From: Mycobacterium colombiense | GTDB taxonomy: Bacteria; Actinomycetota; Actinomycetes; Mycobacteriales; Mycobacteriaceae | Reading direction: 5' to 3' | DNA: 64,000 nucleotides | NCBI RefSeq assembly: GCF_003284975.1 | Contig: NZ_QMEU01000019.1 | Span: forward strand, 1-64,000 | Part shown: positions 11,551 to 20,276 of the stretch, piece after piece | Position numbering within the stretch: the first letter of the stretch is position 1 | Layout: the number at the start of each line of letters is the position of its first letter | The notes under the pieces: generated by a model | Databases searched by the model: none | Told to the model about the DNA's origin: nothing | Seen by the model: the letters and a program-made list of their open reading frames with translations, nothing else | Position numbers and translations under genes: made by a program

Positions 11551-12771
11551 CTAAGATCCGCCCAGCTGGCTGGTGCGTTCCACCGACAATTCGTGGGCCA
11601 GCAACTCGGCGAAAGTGAAAGTGCCAGTGGGCCGGTCGTTTTTGCCCAGCAGATACAGCCGCTTGACCGCGGCCAGGATTCCTTCGGCGATGGCATCACG
11701 GGTCTGCGTTGATACCAGCATCGAGCGATCGCGCGGGTTGGTGATGTAGCCGACGTCAACCTGCACCGTGGGCATCCGGGTCAAGCGCAGCAGGTCCCAC
11801 GTCCGGCCGTGCGTGCGGCAGTCTCGTAATCCGGTGCGGGCCACCACTTCCCGCTGGATGAAGTCGGCGAGATTCCGCCCGATGGTGGAGACCGAACCGT
11901 GTGAGTTCCCGAAATGAAACGACGCCACCCCGTTGGCGGCGGCGCTGACCTGACTCTCGCAGCGCAGGCTGATCATCAGATCGGCGCCGACGTTGTTGGC
12001 GGTGGCGGCGCGCTCGGCATCCAACGGGCTGCGATTGACCGGTCGCGACAGGAAGGTCTCCATGCCGATCGCGGCCATCCGTCCCTCGAGCCGGCTGGCC
12101 AAGTCCCACAACACATCTGCTTCACTGATCGGTCCGGACGGCCCCTGCATGATGGCGCCGTGGTCCGCGCCGCCGCGGCCCGGATCGATGATGATCCGCT
12201 TGCCGGACAGCTTGGGGCCCGATGAGCGAACGAGCTCTTCTTCGCGGAGCGCGTGTGGCGATCCGCCGCTGACCCGTGAACTCAGGAAGTGAAAGGAGCG
12301 CAACGTTTCCGGACCGCAGATCCCGTCGGCGGAAAGCCCGTACTCGCGCTGATACGACATCAACGCGTTGTGCGTCTGCAACCCGAAGTATCCGTCGACC
12401 AGGCCGGTGTAGAAACCCAGATCCTGGAGACGGGCCTGCAGCGTGGCCACGTCATCGCCGAACAGCGGAGCACCGAATTGGTGGTACAACGTGCGGGCGC
12501 CCAACCGGTACGACGCCTCTTTGAGCGCCCGGTAGGTGGCCTCACCGACGATGCCGTCCACCAGCAGGCCGCGATGTTGTTGGAAAGCGCGCACCGCCTG
12601 GTCGAGTTCGGCGTCGAACAGTTCGAGGGTCACCTGCTGGCCGGTGTTGAGATCGTCGTCGGAGCCATCGAGCAGGCCCAGCGAGGCCAGCGTCGCCCGA
12701 ATCTCGGTCACAGCAGCGCCGCGGTCACCGCAGCGCAGCGCGTCGCCGTATTCGCGGCGCGGACTCGACAT
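11551..12771 (-). CDS. cwlM: CwlM, amidase-like regulator of peptidoglycan synthesis
   Basis: A 406-residue protein: two N-terminal peptidoglycan-binding-1 repeats (about 10-90 and about 95-165) and then an N-acetylmuramoyl-L-alanine amidase-3 fold. The first zinc-ligand motif reads DPGRGG instead of DPGHGG, so a catalytic His is replaced by Arg. This fits the known role of mycobacterial CwlM as a PknB-phosphorylated activator of MurA rather than a hydrolase. The Thr-rich C-terminal segment (RPTGTFTFAELL) corresponds to the known phosphorylation region. It lies upstream of nothing on its own strand; the trxB2-trxC pair points toward it. Confidence 0.93.
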   Translation of the reverse strand: MSSPRREYGDALRCGDRGAAVTEIRATLASLGLLDGSDDDLNTGQQVTLELFDAELDQAVRAFQQHRGLLVDGIVGEATYRALKEASYRLGARTLYHQFGAPLFGDDVATLQARLQDLGFYTGLVDGYFGLQTHNALMSYQREYGLSADGICGPETLRSFHFLSSRVSGGSPHALREEELVRSSGPKLSGKRIIIDPGRGGADHGAIMQGPSGPISEADVLWDLASRLEGRMAAIGMETFLSRPVNRSPLDAERAATANNVGADLMISLRCESQVSAAANGVASFHFGNSHGSVSTIGRNLADFIQREVVARTGLRDCRTHGRTWDLLRLTRMPTVQVDVGYITNPRDRSMLVSTQTRDAIAEGILAAVKRLYLLGKNDRPTGTFTFAELLAHELSVERTSQLGGS

Positions 12772-12903
12772 ACAGGGGGCCCTCCGGGACTAACTGACGA
12801 GCTCAAAAATGGGCAACAGCTAACCGTATTGTCGCAGACGCTTCGTCAATTCGGGAAAACCCCAGGCTATGCGCGGGGCGTGGTGCGACGAGTCAAATGA
12901 AGA

Positions 12904-13257
12904 TCAGCTGAGGTTGGGAACCGCGTCCGAGAGCTCGCGCAGCAATGCGGCCTTGCCCTTGGCGCCGACGATCCGCTTCACCGGCTGCCCGTCTTTGAAC
13001 AGGATCAGGGTGGGAATGGAGACCACCTGGAAGCTTTGTGCGGTTTCCGGGTTGGCGTCCACGTCGAGCTTGGCGACGGTGAGCTGTTCGCCCCGCTCGC
13101 TGGCGATCTCTTCGAGGACCGGCGCCACCATCTTGCAGGGGCCGCACCACGTGGCCCAAAAGTCAACCAGCACAGGCTTATTGCTAGACAAGACGTCGGT
13201 GGAAAACGACGCGTCAGAGACTTCTATTGTGGCCCCGGCTTTTTCGGCGTCGGTCAT
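12904..13257 (-). CDS. trxC: Thioredoxin
   Basis: A 117-residue thioredoxin with the active site WCGPC in [14 protein letters not shown] and the cis-Pro loop SIPTLILF. It reduces protein disulfides and is itself reduced by the thioredoxin reductase encoded upstream. Its ATG overlaps the trxB2 stop as ATGA. It corresponds to M. tuberculosis TrxC (Rv3914). Confidence 0.96.
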   Translation of the reverse strand: MTDAEKAGATIEVSDASFSTDVLSSNKPVLVDFWATWCGPCKMVAPVLEEIASERGEQLTVAKLDVDANPETAQSFQVVSIPTLILFKDGQPVKRIVGAKGKAALLRELSDAVPNLS

Positions 13258-14264
13258 TGTGGTGCTCCAATCAATGTGTCGGTACTGCCAGGAAATTCGG
13301 TGGCGTCGCCTTGGGCGGCGGCGCTGGACTCTTCGTGGTCGGCGAGCCAGCGTTCGGCGTCGATGGCGGCCGAGCAGCCGCTGCCGGCGGCGGTGATGGC
13401 CTGGCGGTAGGTGCGATCCACCAGGTCCCCGGCGGCGAACACCCCCTCAATCGAGGTACTCGTGGTGCGGCCTTGGACCAGCACATACCCGTCGGGATCG
13501 GTCTGCAGCACCTCGCGCACCAACTCCGAACGCGGGTCATGACCGATGGCCACGAACACCCCGGTCACCGGCAACGTCGACACCTCACCGCTGCGCGTGT
13601 CACGCACCCGCAAACCCGTCACCGTGGACTCACCCTCGACCGCCTCGACCGCCTTGTTCGTCAGGATGGTGATCTTGTCGTTGGCCTTGGCCCGCTCGAG
13701 CATGATCCGCGACGCCCGAAACTCCTCGCGCCGGTGCACCAACGTCACGCTACGGGCAAAGCGGGTCAAAAAGGTGGCCTCCTCCATCGCCGAGTCCCCA
13801 CCCCCGATCACCGCAATGTCTTGATCCTTGAAAAAGAAACCATCACAGGTCGCACACGACGACACCCCGCGACCCAACAACTCCTGCTCCCCGGGCACCC
13901 CCAAATACCGGGCCGCCGCACCCATGGCCAAGATCACCGCCCGCGCCGACACCGTCTCACCCTCGCTGGTGGTGACCGACTTGACCGCACCCTGCAGCGA
14001 GACGGATTCGACGTCTTCCATCCGCAGATCCGCCCCAAACCGCAGCGCCTGCTCACGCATCTGATCCATCAACTCCGGACCGGTGATCCCGTCCCGAAAA
14101 CCCGGGAAATTCTCCACCTCGGTCGTCGTCATCAACGCCCCACCAAACGACGTCCCCTCAAACACCACCGGCGCCAACTGCGCCCGCGCCGCATACAACG
14201 CCGCGGTATACCCAGCAGGACCCGAACCAATGATGATCACGTCATGGACGTCGGAGGTGCTCAT
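13254..14264 (-). CDS. trxB: Thioredoxin reductase
   Basis: A 336-residue FAD/NADPH disulfide reductase. The FAD motif GSGPAG lies close to the N-terminus, the redox-active CATC in [10 protein letters not shown] is mid-protein, the NADPH motif GGGDSA follows, and the FAD site [10 protein letters not shown] is near the end. The start ATG at 14262-14264 gives the normal N-terminus [12 protein letters not shown]. It is the first gene of the trxB2-trxC operon. Upstream, the usual sigM/rsmA genes are missing. Confidence 0.96.
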   Translation of the reverse strand: MSTSDVHDVIIIGSGPAGYTAALYAARAQLAPVVFEGTSFGGALMTTTEVENFPGFRDGITGPELMDQMREQALRFGADLRMEDVESVSLQGAVKSVTTSEGETVSARAVILAMGAAARYLGVPGEQELLGRGVSSCATCDGFFFKDQDIAVIGGGDSAMEEATFLTRFARSVTLVHRREEFRASRIMLERAKANDKITILTNKAVEAVEGESTVTGLRVRDTRSGEVSTLPVTGVFVAIGHDPRSELVREVLQTDPDGYVLVQGRTTSTSIEGVFAAGDLVDRTYRQAITAAGSGCSAAIDAERWLADHEESSAAAQGDATEFPGSTDTLIGAPQ

Positions 14265-14343
14265 AAGCGGCCACCCTACTGCGCATCCGGCACACACCGG
14301 CCCAATCCCGCTGGCCGCCAAGGCATAGACGTGAAGCAGCGCA

Positions 14344-14360
14344 CACAACGGACGGTTGTG
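14344..14360. promoter_or_regulatory. Inverted repeat upstream of nirA
   Basis: CACAAC-N5-GTTGTG, a perfect 6-bp-arm inverted repeat, lies in the 283-bp divergent gap between trxB2 and nirA. A further CACAAC half-site follows at about 14365. It could be an operator for a sulfur regulator or an RNA hairpin; there is no direct evidence for either. Confidence 0.4.
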
Positions 14361-14547
14361 CCTTCACAACACATGACCTCTACTGACGCCGCCGTAACTG
14401 GTGCACCATGGAAATCGCGACCCGTGGGTCCAACGACGAACTTGCGGGTACCTACAGACCCAACATCATCGCGATGCCGCGGCCCGACAGCCCACCCTGA
14501 GGCCGCATAACCGCCCTCAACGCGCCGCCGCGAGGAATGAGAACGCC

Positions 14548-16215
14548 ATGACCACCGCACGTCCCGTCAAGACTCGCAACGACGGTCAGTGGGCGCTGGG
14601 CGATCGCGAACCGCTCAACCACGCCGAGCAGTTCAAGTCCGACGACGCGCCGCTCAACGTGCGCGACCGCATCATCAACGTCTACGCCACGCAGGGCTTC
14701 GACAGCATCGCCAAGGACGACCTGCGCGGGCGGTTCCGCTGGATGGGCCTCTACACCCAGCGTGAGCAGGGCTACGACGGCAGCTGGACCGGCGACGAGA
14801 ACACCGACAAGATCGAAGCCAAGTACTTCATGATGCGGGTCCGCTCCGACGGCAAGGCGATGACCGCGCACACCATGCGCACCCTGGGCCAGATATCCAC
14901 CGAATTCGCCCGCGACACCGCCGACATCAGCGACCGGGAAAACCTGCAGCTGCACTGGGTCCGCATCGAGGACGTCCCCGAGATCTGGCGCCGGCTCGAA
15001 TCCGTGGGGCTGCAGACCACCGAGGCCTGCGGCGACTGCCCGCGTGGCATCCACGGGTCGCCACTGGCCGGTGACTCGCTCGACGAGATCCTCGACCCCT
15101 CGCCCGCGATCGACGAGATCGTCCGCCGCTCGCTGAACAACCCCGAGTACGCCAACCTGCCGCGCAAGTACAAGACCGCGGTCTCCGGCTTGCAGGACGT
15201 CTCCCATGAGACCCACGACGTCGCGTTCGTCGGCGTCAACCACCCCGAACACGGCCCCGGCCTGGACCTGTGGGTGGGCGGCGGCCTGTCGACCAACCCG
15301 ATGCTGGCCCAGCGCCTCGGCGCGTGGGTGCCGCTGGACGAGGTCGCCGACGTCTGGGAGGGCGTCACCCAGCTGTTCCGCGACTACGGCTACCGGCGGC
15401 TGCGCGCCAAGGCCCGGCTGAAGTTCCTGGTCAAGGACTGGGGCGTGGAGAAGTTCCGTGAAGTTCTCGAACAGGAATACCTCAACCGCCGGCTGATCGA
15501 CGGGCCGGCGCCCACGCCGGTCAAACACACCATCGACCACGTCGGGGTGCAGCGAATCAAGAACGGGCTCAACGCCGTCGGCGTCGCGCCGATCGTCGGG
15601 CGGGTGACCGGAAGCACCCTGTCGGCGGTGGCCGACCTGATGGAGAAGGCCGGCTCCGACCGGGCGCGCTGGACCCCCTTCCAGAAGCTGGTCATCCTCG
15701 ACGTCGCCGACGACAAGGTCGACGAACTGGTCGCCGGCCTGGACGCGCTGGGCCTGCCGTCACGGCCGTCGTCCTGGCGCAAGAACACCATGGCGTGCAC
15801 CGGAATCGAATACTGCAAGCTGTCGTTCGCCGAAACCCGGGTGCGCGCACAGACTTTGGTGCCCGAGCTGGAACAGCGCCTGGCCGACATCGATTCCAGG
15901 CTCAACCTGCCGATCAGCGTGCACCTCAACGGATGCCCCAACTCGTGCGCCCGAATCCAGGTGGCCGACATCGGATTCAAGGGCCAGTGGATCGACGACG
16001 GCGACGGCAACTCGGTCGAGGGCTTCCAGGTGCACCTCGGCGGCCGCCTGGGCGAGCAGAGCGGCTTCGGCCGAAAGTTGCGCCAGCACAAGGTCACCAG
16101 CGCCGAACTGGGCGACTACATCGACCGGGTCACCCGCAAGTACCTCGACGGACGCGAGGACGGCGAGACGTTCGCCTCCTGGGCGCTGCACGCCGACGAG
16201 GAAGAGCTCCGCTGA
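14548..16215 (+). CDS. nirA: Ferredoxin-dependent sulfite reductase
   Basis: A 555-residue siroheme/[4Fe-4S] enzyme reducing sulfite to sulfide for cysteine synthesis (M. tuberculosis NirA/SirA, Rv2391). The four cluster cysteines are visible in MACTGIEYCKLS and NGCPNSCAR. The Tyr (REQGYDG) and Cys (ACGDCPRG) of the known active-site cross-link are also present. The start ATG at 14548 follows a GAGGAATGAG ribosome site. The chelatase needed to make siroheme begins 8 bases after the stop. The APS/PAPS reductase gene cysH, normally between them, is missing. Confidence 0.95.
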   Translation: MTTARPVKTRNDGQWALGDREPLNHAEQFKSDDAPLNVRDRIINVYATQGFDSIAKDDLRGRFRWMGLYTQREQGYDGSWTGDENTDKIEAKYFMMRVRSDGKAMTAHTMRTLGQISTEFARDTADISDRENLQLHWVRIEDVPEIWRRLESVGLQTTEACGDCPRGIHGSPLAGDSLDEILDPSPAIDEIVRRSLNNPEYANLPRKYKTAVSGLQDVSHETHDVAFVGVNHPEHGPGLDLWVGGGLSTNPMLAQRLGAWVPLDEVADVWEGVTQLFRDYGYRRLRAKARLKFLVKDWGVEKFREVLEQEYLNRRLIDGPAPTPVKHTIDHVGVQRIKNGLNAVGVAPIVGRVTGSTLSAVADLMEKAGSDRARWTPFQKLVILDVADDKVDELVAGLDALGLPSRPSSWRKNTMACTGIEYCKLSFAETRVRAQTLVPELEQRLADIDSRLNLPISVHLNGCPNSCARIQVADIGFKGQWIDDGDGNSVEGFQVHLGGRLGEQSGFGRKLRQHKVTSAELGDYIDRVTRKYLDGREDGETFASWALHADEEELR

Positions 16216-16222
16216 GGATCCG

Positions 16223-16939
16223 ATGAACACGCTCGTACTCGCCGCACACGGCAGCCGCGACCCCCGGTCGGGCGCGAACGCCGAAGCCGTGGCCGATCGC
16301 CTCTCGCGGATGCGGCCCGACCTCGACGTGCGGCTGGCGTTCCTCGAGCTCAACACCCCGAACTTCGTCGACGTGCTGGCCGGGTTGCCGGACAGCCGCC
16401 GCGCGGTGGTCACGCCGTTCCTGCTGGCCAGCGCCTATCACGCGCGTTTGGACATCCCCCAGCAGATCGCCGACGCCGGAGCGCGCGGCATCCAGCAGGC
16501 CGACGTGCTCGGCGAGGACGATCGGCTGGTTTCGGTGCTGCGCGAGCGCCTGGCCGAGGTCGGGGTGTCGCCACACGATGACGCTCTCGGGGTGATGGTG
16601 GTCGCGATCGGCTCGTCGAACCTCGCCGCCAACGCGCGCACCGCGAAGGTGGCGCCCCGCCTGGCCGCCGGCACCCACTGGGCGGCGGCCACAACGGCTT
16701 TCGCCACCCGGCCCGAGGCGTCGGTGGCCCGCGCCGCCGAGCAGTTGCGCCGTCGCGGCGCGCGCCGGCTGGTCATCGCGCCGTGGTTCTTGGCGCCCGG
16801 CTTCATCACCGACGGCGTGTCAAAGTTCGCCCGCGACAACGACATTCCGATGGCGGCGCCGCTGGGGTCGCACCGGCTGGTGGCCGAGACGGTGCTGGAC
16901 CGCTATGACCAGGCTCTGGCCGACGACGCCGCGGCCTAA
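16223..16939 (+). CDS. Sirohydrochlorin ferrochelatase-like protein (CbiX/SirB family)
   Basis: A 238-residue two-lobed chelatase. An N-lobe starts LVLAAHGSRDPR, giving the family metal-binding His, and a repeated C-lobe contains RRLVIAPWFLAPGF. It inserts iron (siroheme) or cobalt into sirohydrochlorin. Placed 8 bases after nirA, it very likely supplies siroheme to that enzyme. It matches the gene called che1 (Rv2393) in M. tuberculosis. Its TAA overlaps the convergent LysR gene by 4 bases. Confidence 0.9.
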   Translation: MNTLVLAAHGSRDPRSGANAEAVADRLSRMRPDLDVRLAFLELNTPNFVDVLAGLPDSRRAVVTPFLLASAYHARLDIPQQIADAGARGIQQADVLGEDDRLVSVLRERLAEVGVSPHDDALGVMVVAIGSSNLAANARTAKVAPRLAAGTHWAAATTAFATRPEASVARAAEQLRRRGARRLVIAPWFLAPGFITDGVSKFARDNDIPMAAPLGSHRLVAETVLDRYDQALADDAAA

Positions 16940-17886
16940 GCTTTCGCAGCCGCGGTGCGGCTGGTGATGTGGCTGAGCAGGTCGCGGATCGCCCCCGGCG
17001 GCGGTGTGCGTCCGCCGATCCAGATGGCCCGAAACTTGCGACGTAGATCCAACTCCGGGATGTTGACGGCGTATAGCCGGCCGTCCGCCAGGTCGTCGAC
17101 CACCGCCAGCCGGCTCATGGTGGCCGGGCCGGCGCCGGCGAGCACGGCGGCGCGCATGGCCGCCGCGGAGGTCAGTTCCAGTACGGGCGTGGCCTGCTGC
17201 ATGTCCTCGCCGAGCACCTTGCGCAACGCCGCCGTCAGCGAATCGCGGATGCCCGAATGGGGTTCCCGGGCCACCAACGGTGTCTGCGCGAGTTCGCGCG
17301 CGGTGACCACCCGCGACCGCCGCGCCCACTTGTGATTGGGTGGGACCACGATTACCAGCTCGTCCTCCCCCACCACGCAGCTGCCCAAACCCTTTGGCGT
17401 GCCGGGGTTTTCGACAAATCCCAGGTCGGCGCTGCCGTCGCGGACGGAGGCGATGGCGTGCTCGCTGTTGGTGGCGGTCAGGAGCACCTGAGGCGCAGTG
17501 TCGCCGCGCCGGGCCGCCTCGGCCTGCAGGGACAGCAGCCAGTGCGGCATGAGTTGTTCGGAGATGGTCTGGCTGGCCGCCACCCGGATGCGTTCGCGGC
17601 CCTCCTTGCGCAGCGAACCCAGACCCGCGTCGACCTCGTTGGCGACTTCGAGCAGGCGGGTCGCCCAGTCCGCGACGATCAGGCCGGCGGGCGTCAGTTG
17701 CGAGCCGCGCGTCGTGCGGACGGCCAGCGTGACGCCGATCTGGGCCTCCATGGTGGCGAGCCGGCGGGAAATGGCCTGCTGGGTCAACCCGAGTTGGCGG
17801 GCGGCCCGCCCGAGGCTGCCGGTCTCGGCGATCGCCAGAAACGCCTCGAACGACGCGAGTTCGGGCAGCCGGGGGCTGAGGGGCAT
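16936..17886 (-). CDS. LysR-family transcriptional regulator
   Basis: A 316-residue regulator from ATG 17884-17886. The N-terminal winged helix-turn-helix reads FEAFLAIAETGSLGRAARQL then LTQQAISRRLATME; a LysR substrate-binding domain follows. A longer in-frame start at 17949 would remove the promoter region. It converges on the nirA-chelatase operon. Its likely operator is the dyad at 17916-17932, between it and the divergent ferredoxin gene, so ferredoxin or its own gene may be targets. The ligand is unknown. Confidence 0.9.
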   Translation of the reverse strand: MPLSPRLPELASFEAFLAIAETGSLGRAARQLGLTQQAISRRLATMEAQIGVTLAVRTTRGSQLTPAGLIVADWATRLLEVANEVDAGLGSLRKEGRERIRVAASQTISEQLMPHWLLSLQAEAARRGDTAPQVLLTATNSEHAIASVRDGSADLGFVENPGTPKGLGSCVVGEDELVIVVPPNHKWARRSRVVTARELAQTPLVAREPHSGIRDSLTAALRKVLGEDMQQATPVLELTSAAAMRAAVLAGAGPATMSRLAVVDDLADGRLYAVNIPELDLRRKFRAIWIGGRTPPPGAIRDLLSHITSRTAAAKA

Positions 17887-17915
17887 GGGCGGCGGCTCAC
17901 AATCAAATCGTGTGA

Positions 17916-17932
17916 CACAACTATAGCTTGTG
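17916..17932. promoter_or_regulatory. Candidate LysR operator
   Basis: CACAA-N7-TTGTG within a direct TGTGACAC repeat (about 17911-17918 and about 17930-17937). It lies 30 bases upstream of the LysR ATG. A short dyad near the regulator's own start fits LysR autoregulation. Confidence 0.45.
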
Positions 17933-18050
17933 ACACCACAACGCCGCACCTCTACTCACGCCCGGCACGAGCCGCTAAATTAGCCAGCCTGACCGTGTTT
18001 TGACGGCCGCACCCGGCTGACCCCGCTAGCCAGAAGGAAGGACAACCCCC

Positions 18051-18377
18051 GTGGCCTACGTGATCGCCGAACCCTGTGTGGACATCAAGGACAAGGCGTG
18101 CATCGAGGAATGCCCCGTCGACTGCATCTACGAGGGCGCGCGGATGCTCTACATTCACCCCGACGAGTGCGTCGACTGCGGTGCCTGCGAGCCGGTGTGC
18201 CCGGTCGAGTCCATCTTCTACGAGGACGACCTGCCCGACGAGCACAGCCAATACCTTCAGATCAACGCCGATTTCTTTACCGAGCTCGGCTCGCCCGGCG
18301 GCGCGGCGAAGGTCGGGCTGACCGAGAACGACCCCGCCCCGGTCAAGGAGCTGGAAAGCAGGGCGGAAGCGTCCTAG
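18051..18377 (+). CDS. fdxC: 7Fe ferredoxin (FdxC type)
   Basis: A 108-residue ferredoxin from GTG 18051, with AGAAGGAAGG upstream. It has a seven-iron pattern: the first cluster ligands are in the CVDIKDKACIEECPVDC segment and the second is CVDCGACEPVCP. It carries electrons at low potential, for example to P450s or to ferredoxin-dependent sulfite reductase such as NirA encoded 2 kb upstream. It is close to M. tuberculosis FdxC (Rv1177). Confidence 0.94.
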   Translation: MAYVIAEPCVDIKDKACIEECPVDCIYEGARMLYIHPDECVDCGACEPVCPVESIFYEDDLPDEHSQYLQINADFFTELGSPGGAAKVGLTENDPAPVKELESRAEAS

Positions 18378-18390
18378 CTGTCGCGGGCCG

Positions 18391-18747
18391 CTAGTCCCAG
18401 CCGGAGAGCCCGAACGTGTCGCTGGGCCGCCGACCCGAAAGCTTCTGCACCACCCACTGGTTCATCGAGACCCGCTGTTCGGCGGCCTCGACAGCGAGGT
18501 GGCTGTGCAGCTCCAAGGATGTCCTGATCACGATCGTGCCGCTGTAGCGGCGGTCCGCCATGGCGGTCGGGACCGTTTCGCCGGTCGACAACATGATTTC
18601 GACGTGCCGGTCGACGGCCGTCTCGATTTCGCCGATGGCCTCTTGCGCGGTCGGCGCTTCGCGCCGCATGAATGGCAACTCGAGACAGGTGCCGACGTAG
18701 TGGCCGTGGTACGGCGACCACGCGACGCGGTAGGTGTAGTGGTTCAC
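18391..18747 (-). CDS. HicB-family antitoxin-like protein (orphan)
   Basis: A 118-residue protein from GTG 18747. The N-terminal half has the HicB partial RNase H-like fold (YRVAWSPYHGHYVGTCLELP, then EAPTAQEAIGEIETAVDRHV). The C-terminal part looks like a ribbon-helix-helix DNA-binding segment (LHSHLAVEAAEQRVSMNQWVVQKLSG). HicB normally neutralises the HicA mRNA interferase and represses the operon. No small HicA-like frame is seen on either side, so this may be a solitary regulator. It converges on fdxC. Confidence 0.8.
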   Translation of the reverse strand: MNHYTYRVAWSPYHGHYVGTCLELPFMRREAPTAQEAIGEIETAVDRHVEIMLSTGETVPTAMADRRYSGTIVIRTSLELHSHLAVEAAEQRVSMNQWVVQKLSGRRPSDTFGLSGWD

Positions 18748-18800
18748 GCCGGGTTGGTAGCACGGGCGCTAGCGGTTTCGCGAGTCACTCATCCCCACCC

Positions 18801-18902
18801 GGAGAGGTGCGCGGCGTGTTGGGGCGAGGCGGCGGGCTGTTGGGTGCGGCACGGCGGGCTAGCGGGTGCGGCACGGCGGGCTGGCGAGGCCGGCACCTCT
18901 CC
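18801..18902. repeat. Tandem-repeat block bounded by inverted repeats
   Basis: Exact 10-bp inverted ends, GGAGAGGTGC (18801-18810) and GCACCTCTCC (18893-18902), enclose two nearly identical 22-bp units (18842-18863 and 18864-18885, one mismatch). A degenerate third unit lies before them. The block could fold as one long hairpin. It is noncoding and lies between hicB and the esterase. Confidence 0.7.
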
Positions 18903-18927
18903 AAGACGACAAAGCCCTTCCCACATC

Positions 18928-18947
18928 CGCTAGCGCATGCGCTAGCG
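18928..18947. promoter_or_regulatory. 20-bp perfect palindrome upstream of the esterase
   Basis: CGCTAGCGCATGCGCTAGCG is a perfect 20-bp palindrome ending 33 bases before the esterase ATG. Its position suits a repressor operator. The cognate regulator is unknown; HicB, encoded next door, is a candidate by proximity only. Confidence 0.55.
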
Positions 18948-18980
18948 AATCCGAGAGTCAGCTACTCGTAAGGTGAGGCC

Positions 18981-20273
18981 ATGCGGACAGCGAGAATCCT
19001 CCACGTCATCCGGCACATAGGGGCGGCCGCGGTCACCACCGTCACCGCGGCGTCCACCGTCAACGCCTACCGCCCCTTGGCGCGCGGCGGATTCCCGTCG
19101 CTGTACTCCTGGATGTTCGGGCTCGTCGTCACCGAATTACCGCTGCAGACGCTGCTGAGCCAGCTCGCTGGGCTGGCGCTGACCGGCCGTCGTCTCAACC
19201 CACCGCTGCGCATCATCGCGTGGGTCGTCGCCGCCCTCTCGGCCCTCGGCCTGCTCAACCTCAGCCGGGCGGGACATCGGGCCAACGTTCCGCTGACCGA
19301 GGCGTTGGACGACGGGCTGGGGCCCGATCGGCTCACCGAGACGAGGGGTCTGTGGCGCCGGCCGGCCGGCGCCGGCACCGCCAAGGCGCCGGGGCTGCTG
19401 AGGATGTTGCGGATCTACCGGGACTACGCCCACGACTCCGACATCAGCTACGGCGAATACGGCAGCGCCAACCACCTCGACATCTGGCGCCGTCCAGACC
19501 TCGACCCGGCCGGCAAGGCGCCGGTGCTCTTCCAGATCCCCGGCGGCGCTTGGACGACGGGAAACAAACGGGGACAAGCGCATCCGTTGATGAGCCACCT
19601 CGCCGAGCTGGGCTGGGTCTGCGTGGCCATCAATTACCGGCACAGCCCGCGCAACACCTGGCCCGACCACATCGTCGACGTCAAGCGCGCCCTCGCCTGG
19701 GTCAAAGAGCACATCGCCGAATACGGCGGCGACCCCGACTTCGTCGTCATCACCGGGGGCTCGGCCGGCGGTCACCTGTCGGCGCTGGCCGCCCTGACGC
19801 CGAACGACCCGCAGTTCCAGCCGGGGTTCGAAGACGCCGACACCCGGGTGCAGGCGGCGGTGCCGTTCTACGGCATCTACGACTTCACCCGATTCGACAA
19901 AACGCTGCACCCGATGATGCCGGGGCTGCTGATCAAGTCGATCATCAAGCAGAAGCCCGACACGCACCGGCAGACGTTCGAAGCCGCGTCGCCGGTGAAT
20001 CACGTCAACTGCGACGCTCCTCCGTTTTTCGTCCTGCACGGGCGCAACGACTCGCTGGCCTACGTCGAGCAGGCCCGCACGTTCGTCGAGCAGCTGCGGA
20101 AAACCAGTGCCCAACCGGTGGTCTACGCCGAATTGCCGTTCACCCAGCACGCTTTCGACATCTTCGGCTCGGTCCGCGCCGCGCACACCGCGGTCGCCAT
20201 CGAGCAGTTCCTCGCCGAGGTCTACGCGGCGCACCTGCGCGCCGATGTGCTTGCGGCGCCGGAGGTTTCGTAG
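18981..20273 (+). CDS. Membrane-anchored alpha/beta-hydrolase esterase (hormone-sensitive-lipase/Lip type)
   Basis: A 430-residue protein. The first 100 residues hold hydrophobic segments (FGLVVTELPLQTLLSQLAGL and IIAWVVAALSALGLLNL), so it is probably membrane-attached. The hydrolase domain has an oxyanion loop IPGGAWTTG, a nucleophile elbow GGSAGG, an acid in LHGRNDSLAYV and the His in PFTQHAFDIF. This resembles the M. tuberculosis LipQ/LipO carboxylesterases; which ortholog is not certain. It is probably controlled by the palindrome just upstream. Confidence 0.87.
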   Translation: MRTARILHVIRHIGAAAVTTVTAASTVNAYRPLARGGFPSLYSWMFGLVVTELPLQTLLSQLAGLALTGRRLNPPLRIIAWVVAALSALGLLNLSRAGHRANVPLTEALDDGLGPDRLTETRGLWRRPAGAGTAKAPGLLRMLRIYRDYAHDSDISYGEYGSANHLDIWRRPDLDPAGKAPVLFQIPGGAWTTGNKRGQAHPLMSHLAELGWVCVAINYRHSPRNTWPDHIVDVKRALAWVKEHIAEYGGDPDFVVITGGSAGGHLSALAALTPNDPQFQPGFEDADTRVQAAVPFYGIYDFTRFDKTLHPMMPGLLIKSIIKQKPDTHRQTFEAASPVNHVNCDAPPFFVLHGRNDSLAYVEQARTFVEQLRKTSAQPVVYAELPFTQHAFDIFGSVRAAHTAVAIEQFLAEVYAAHLRADVLAAPEVS

Positions 20274-20276
20274 GGG

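Noticed and set aside
14361..14547. A short polycysteine or RRHVDL-type leader peptide upstream of nirA, as known for sulfur operons in actinobacteria
   Set aside because: Short frames at 14374 and 14408 were read in full; neither has a Cys run nor the leader signature.
18842..18885. Tandem 22-bp units as a CRISPR array
   Set aside because: Only two to three adjoining units without spacers, and no cas genes in the window.
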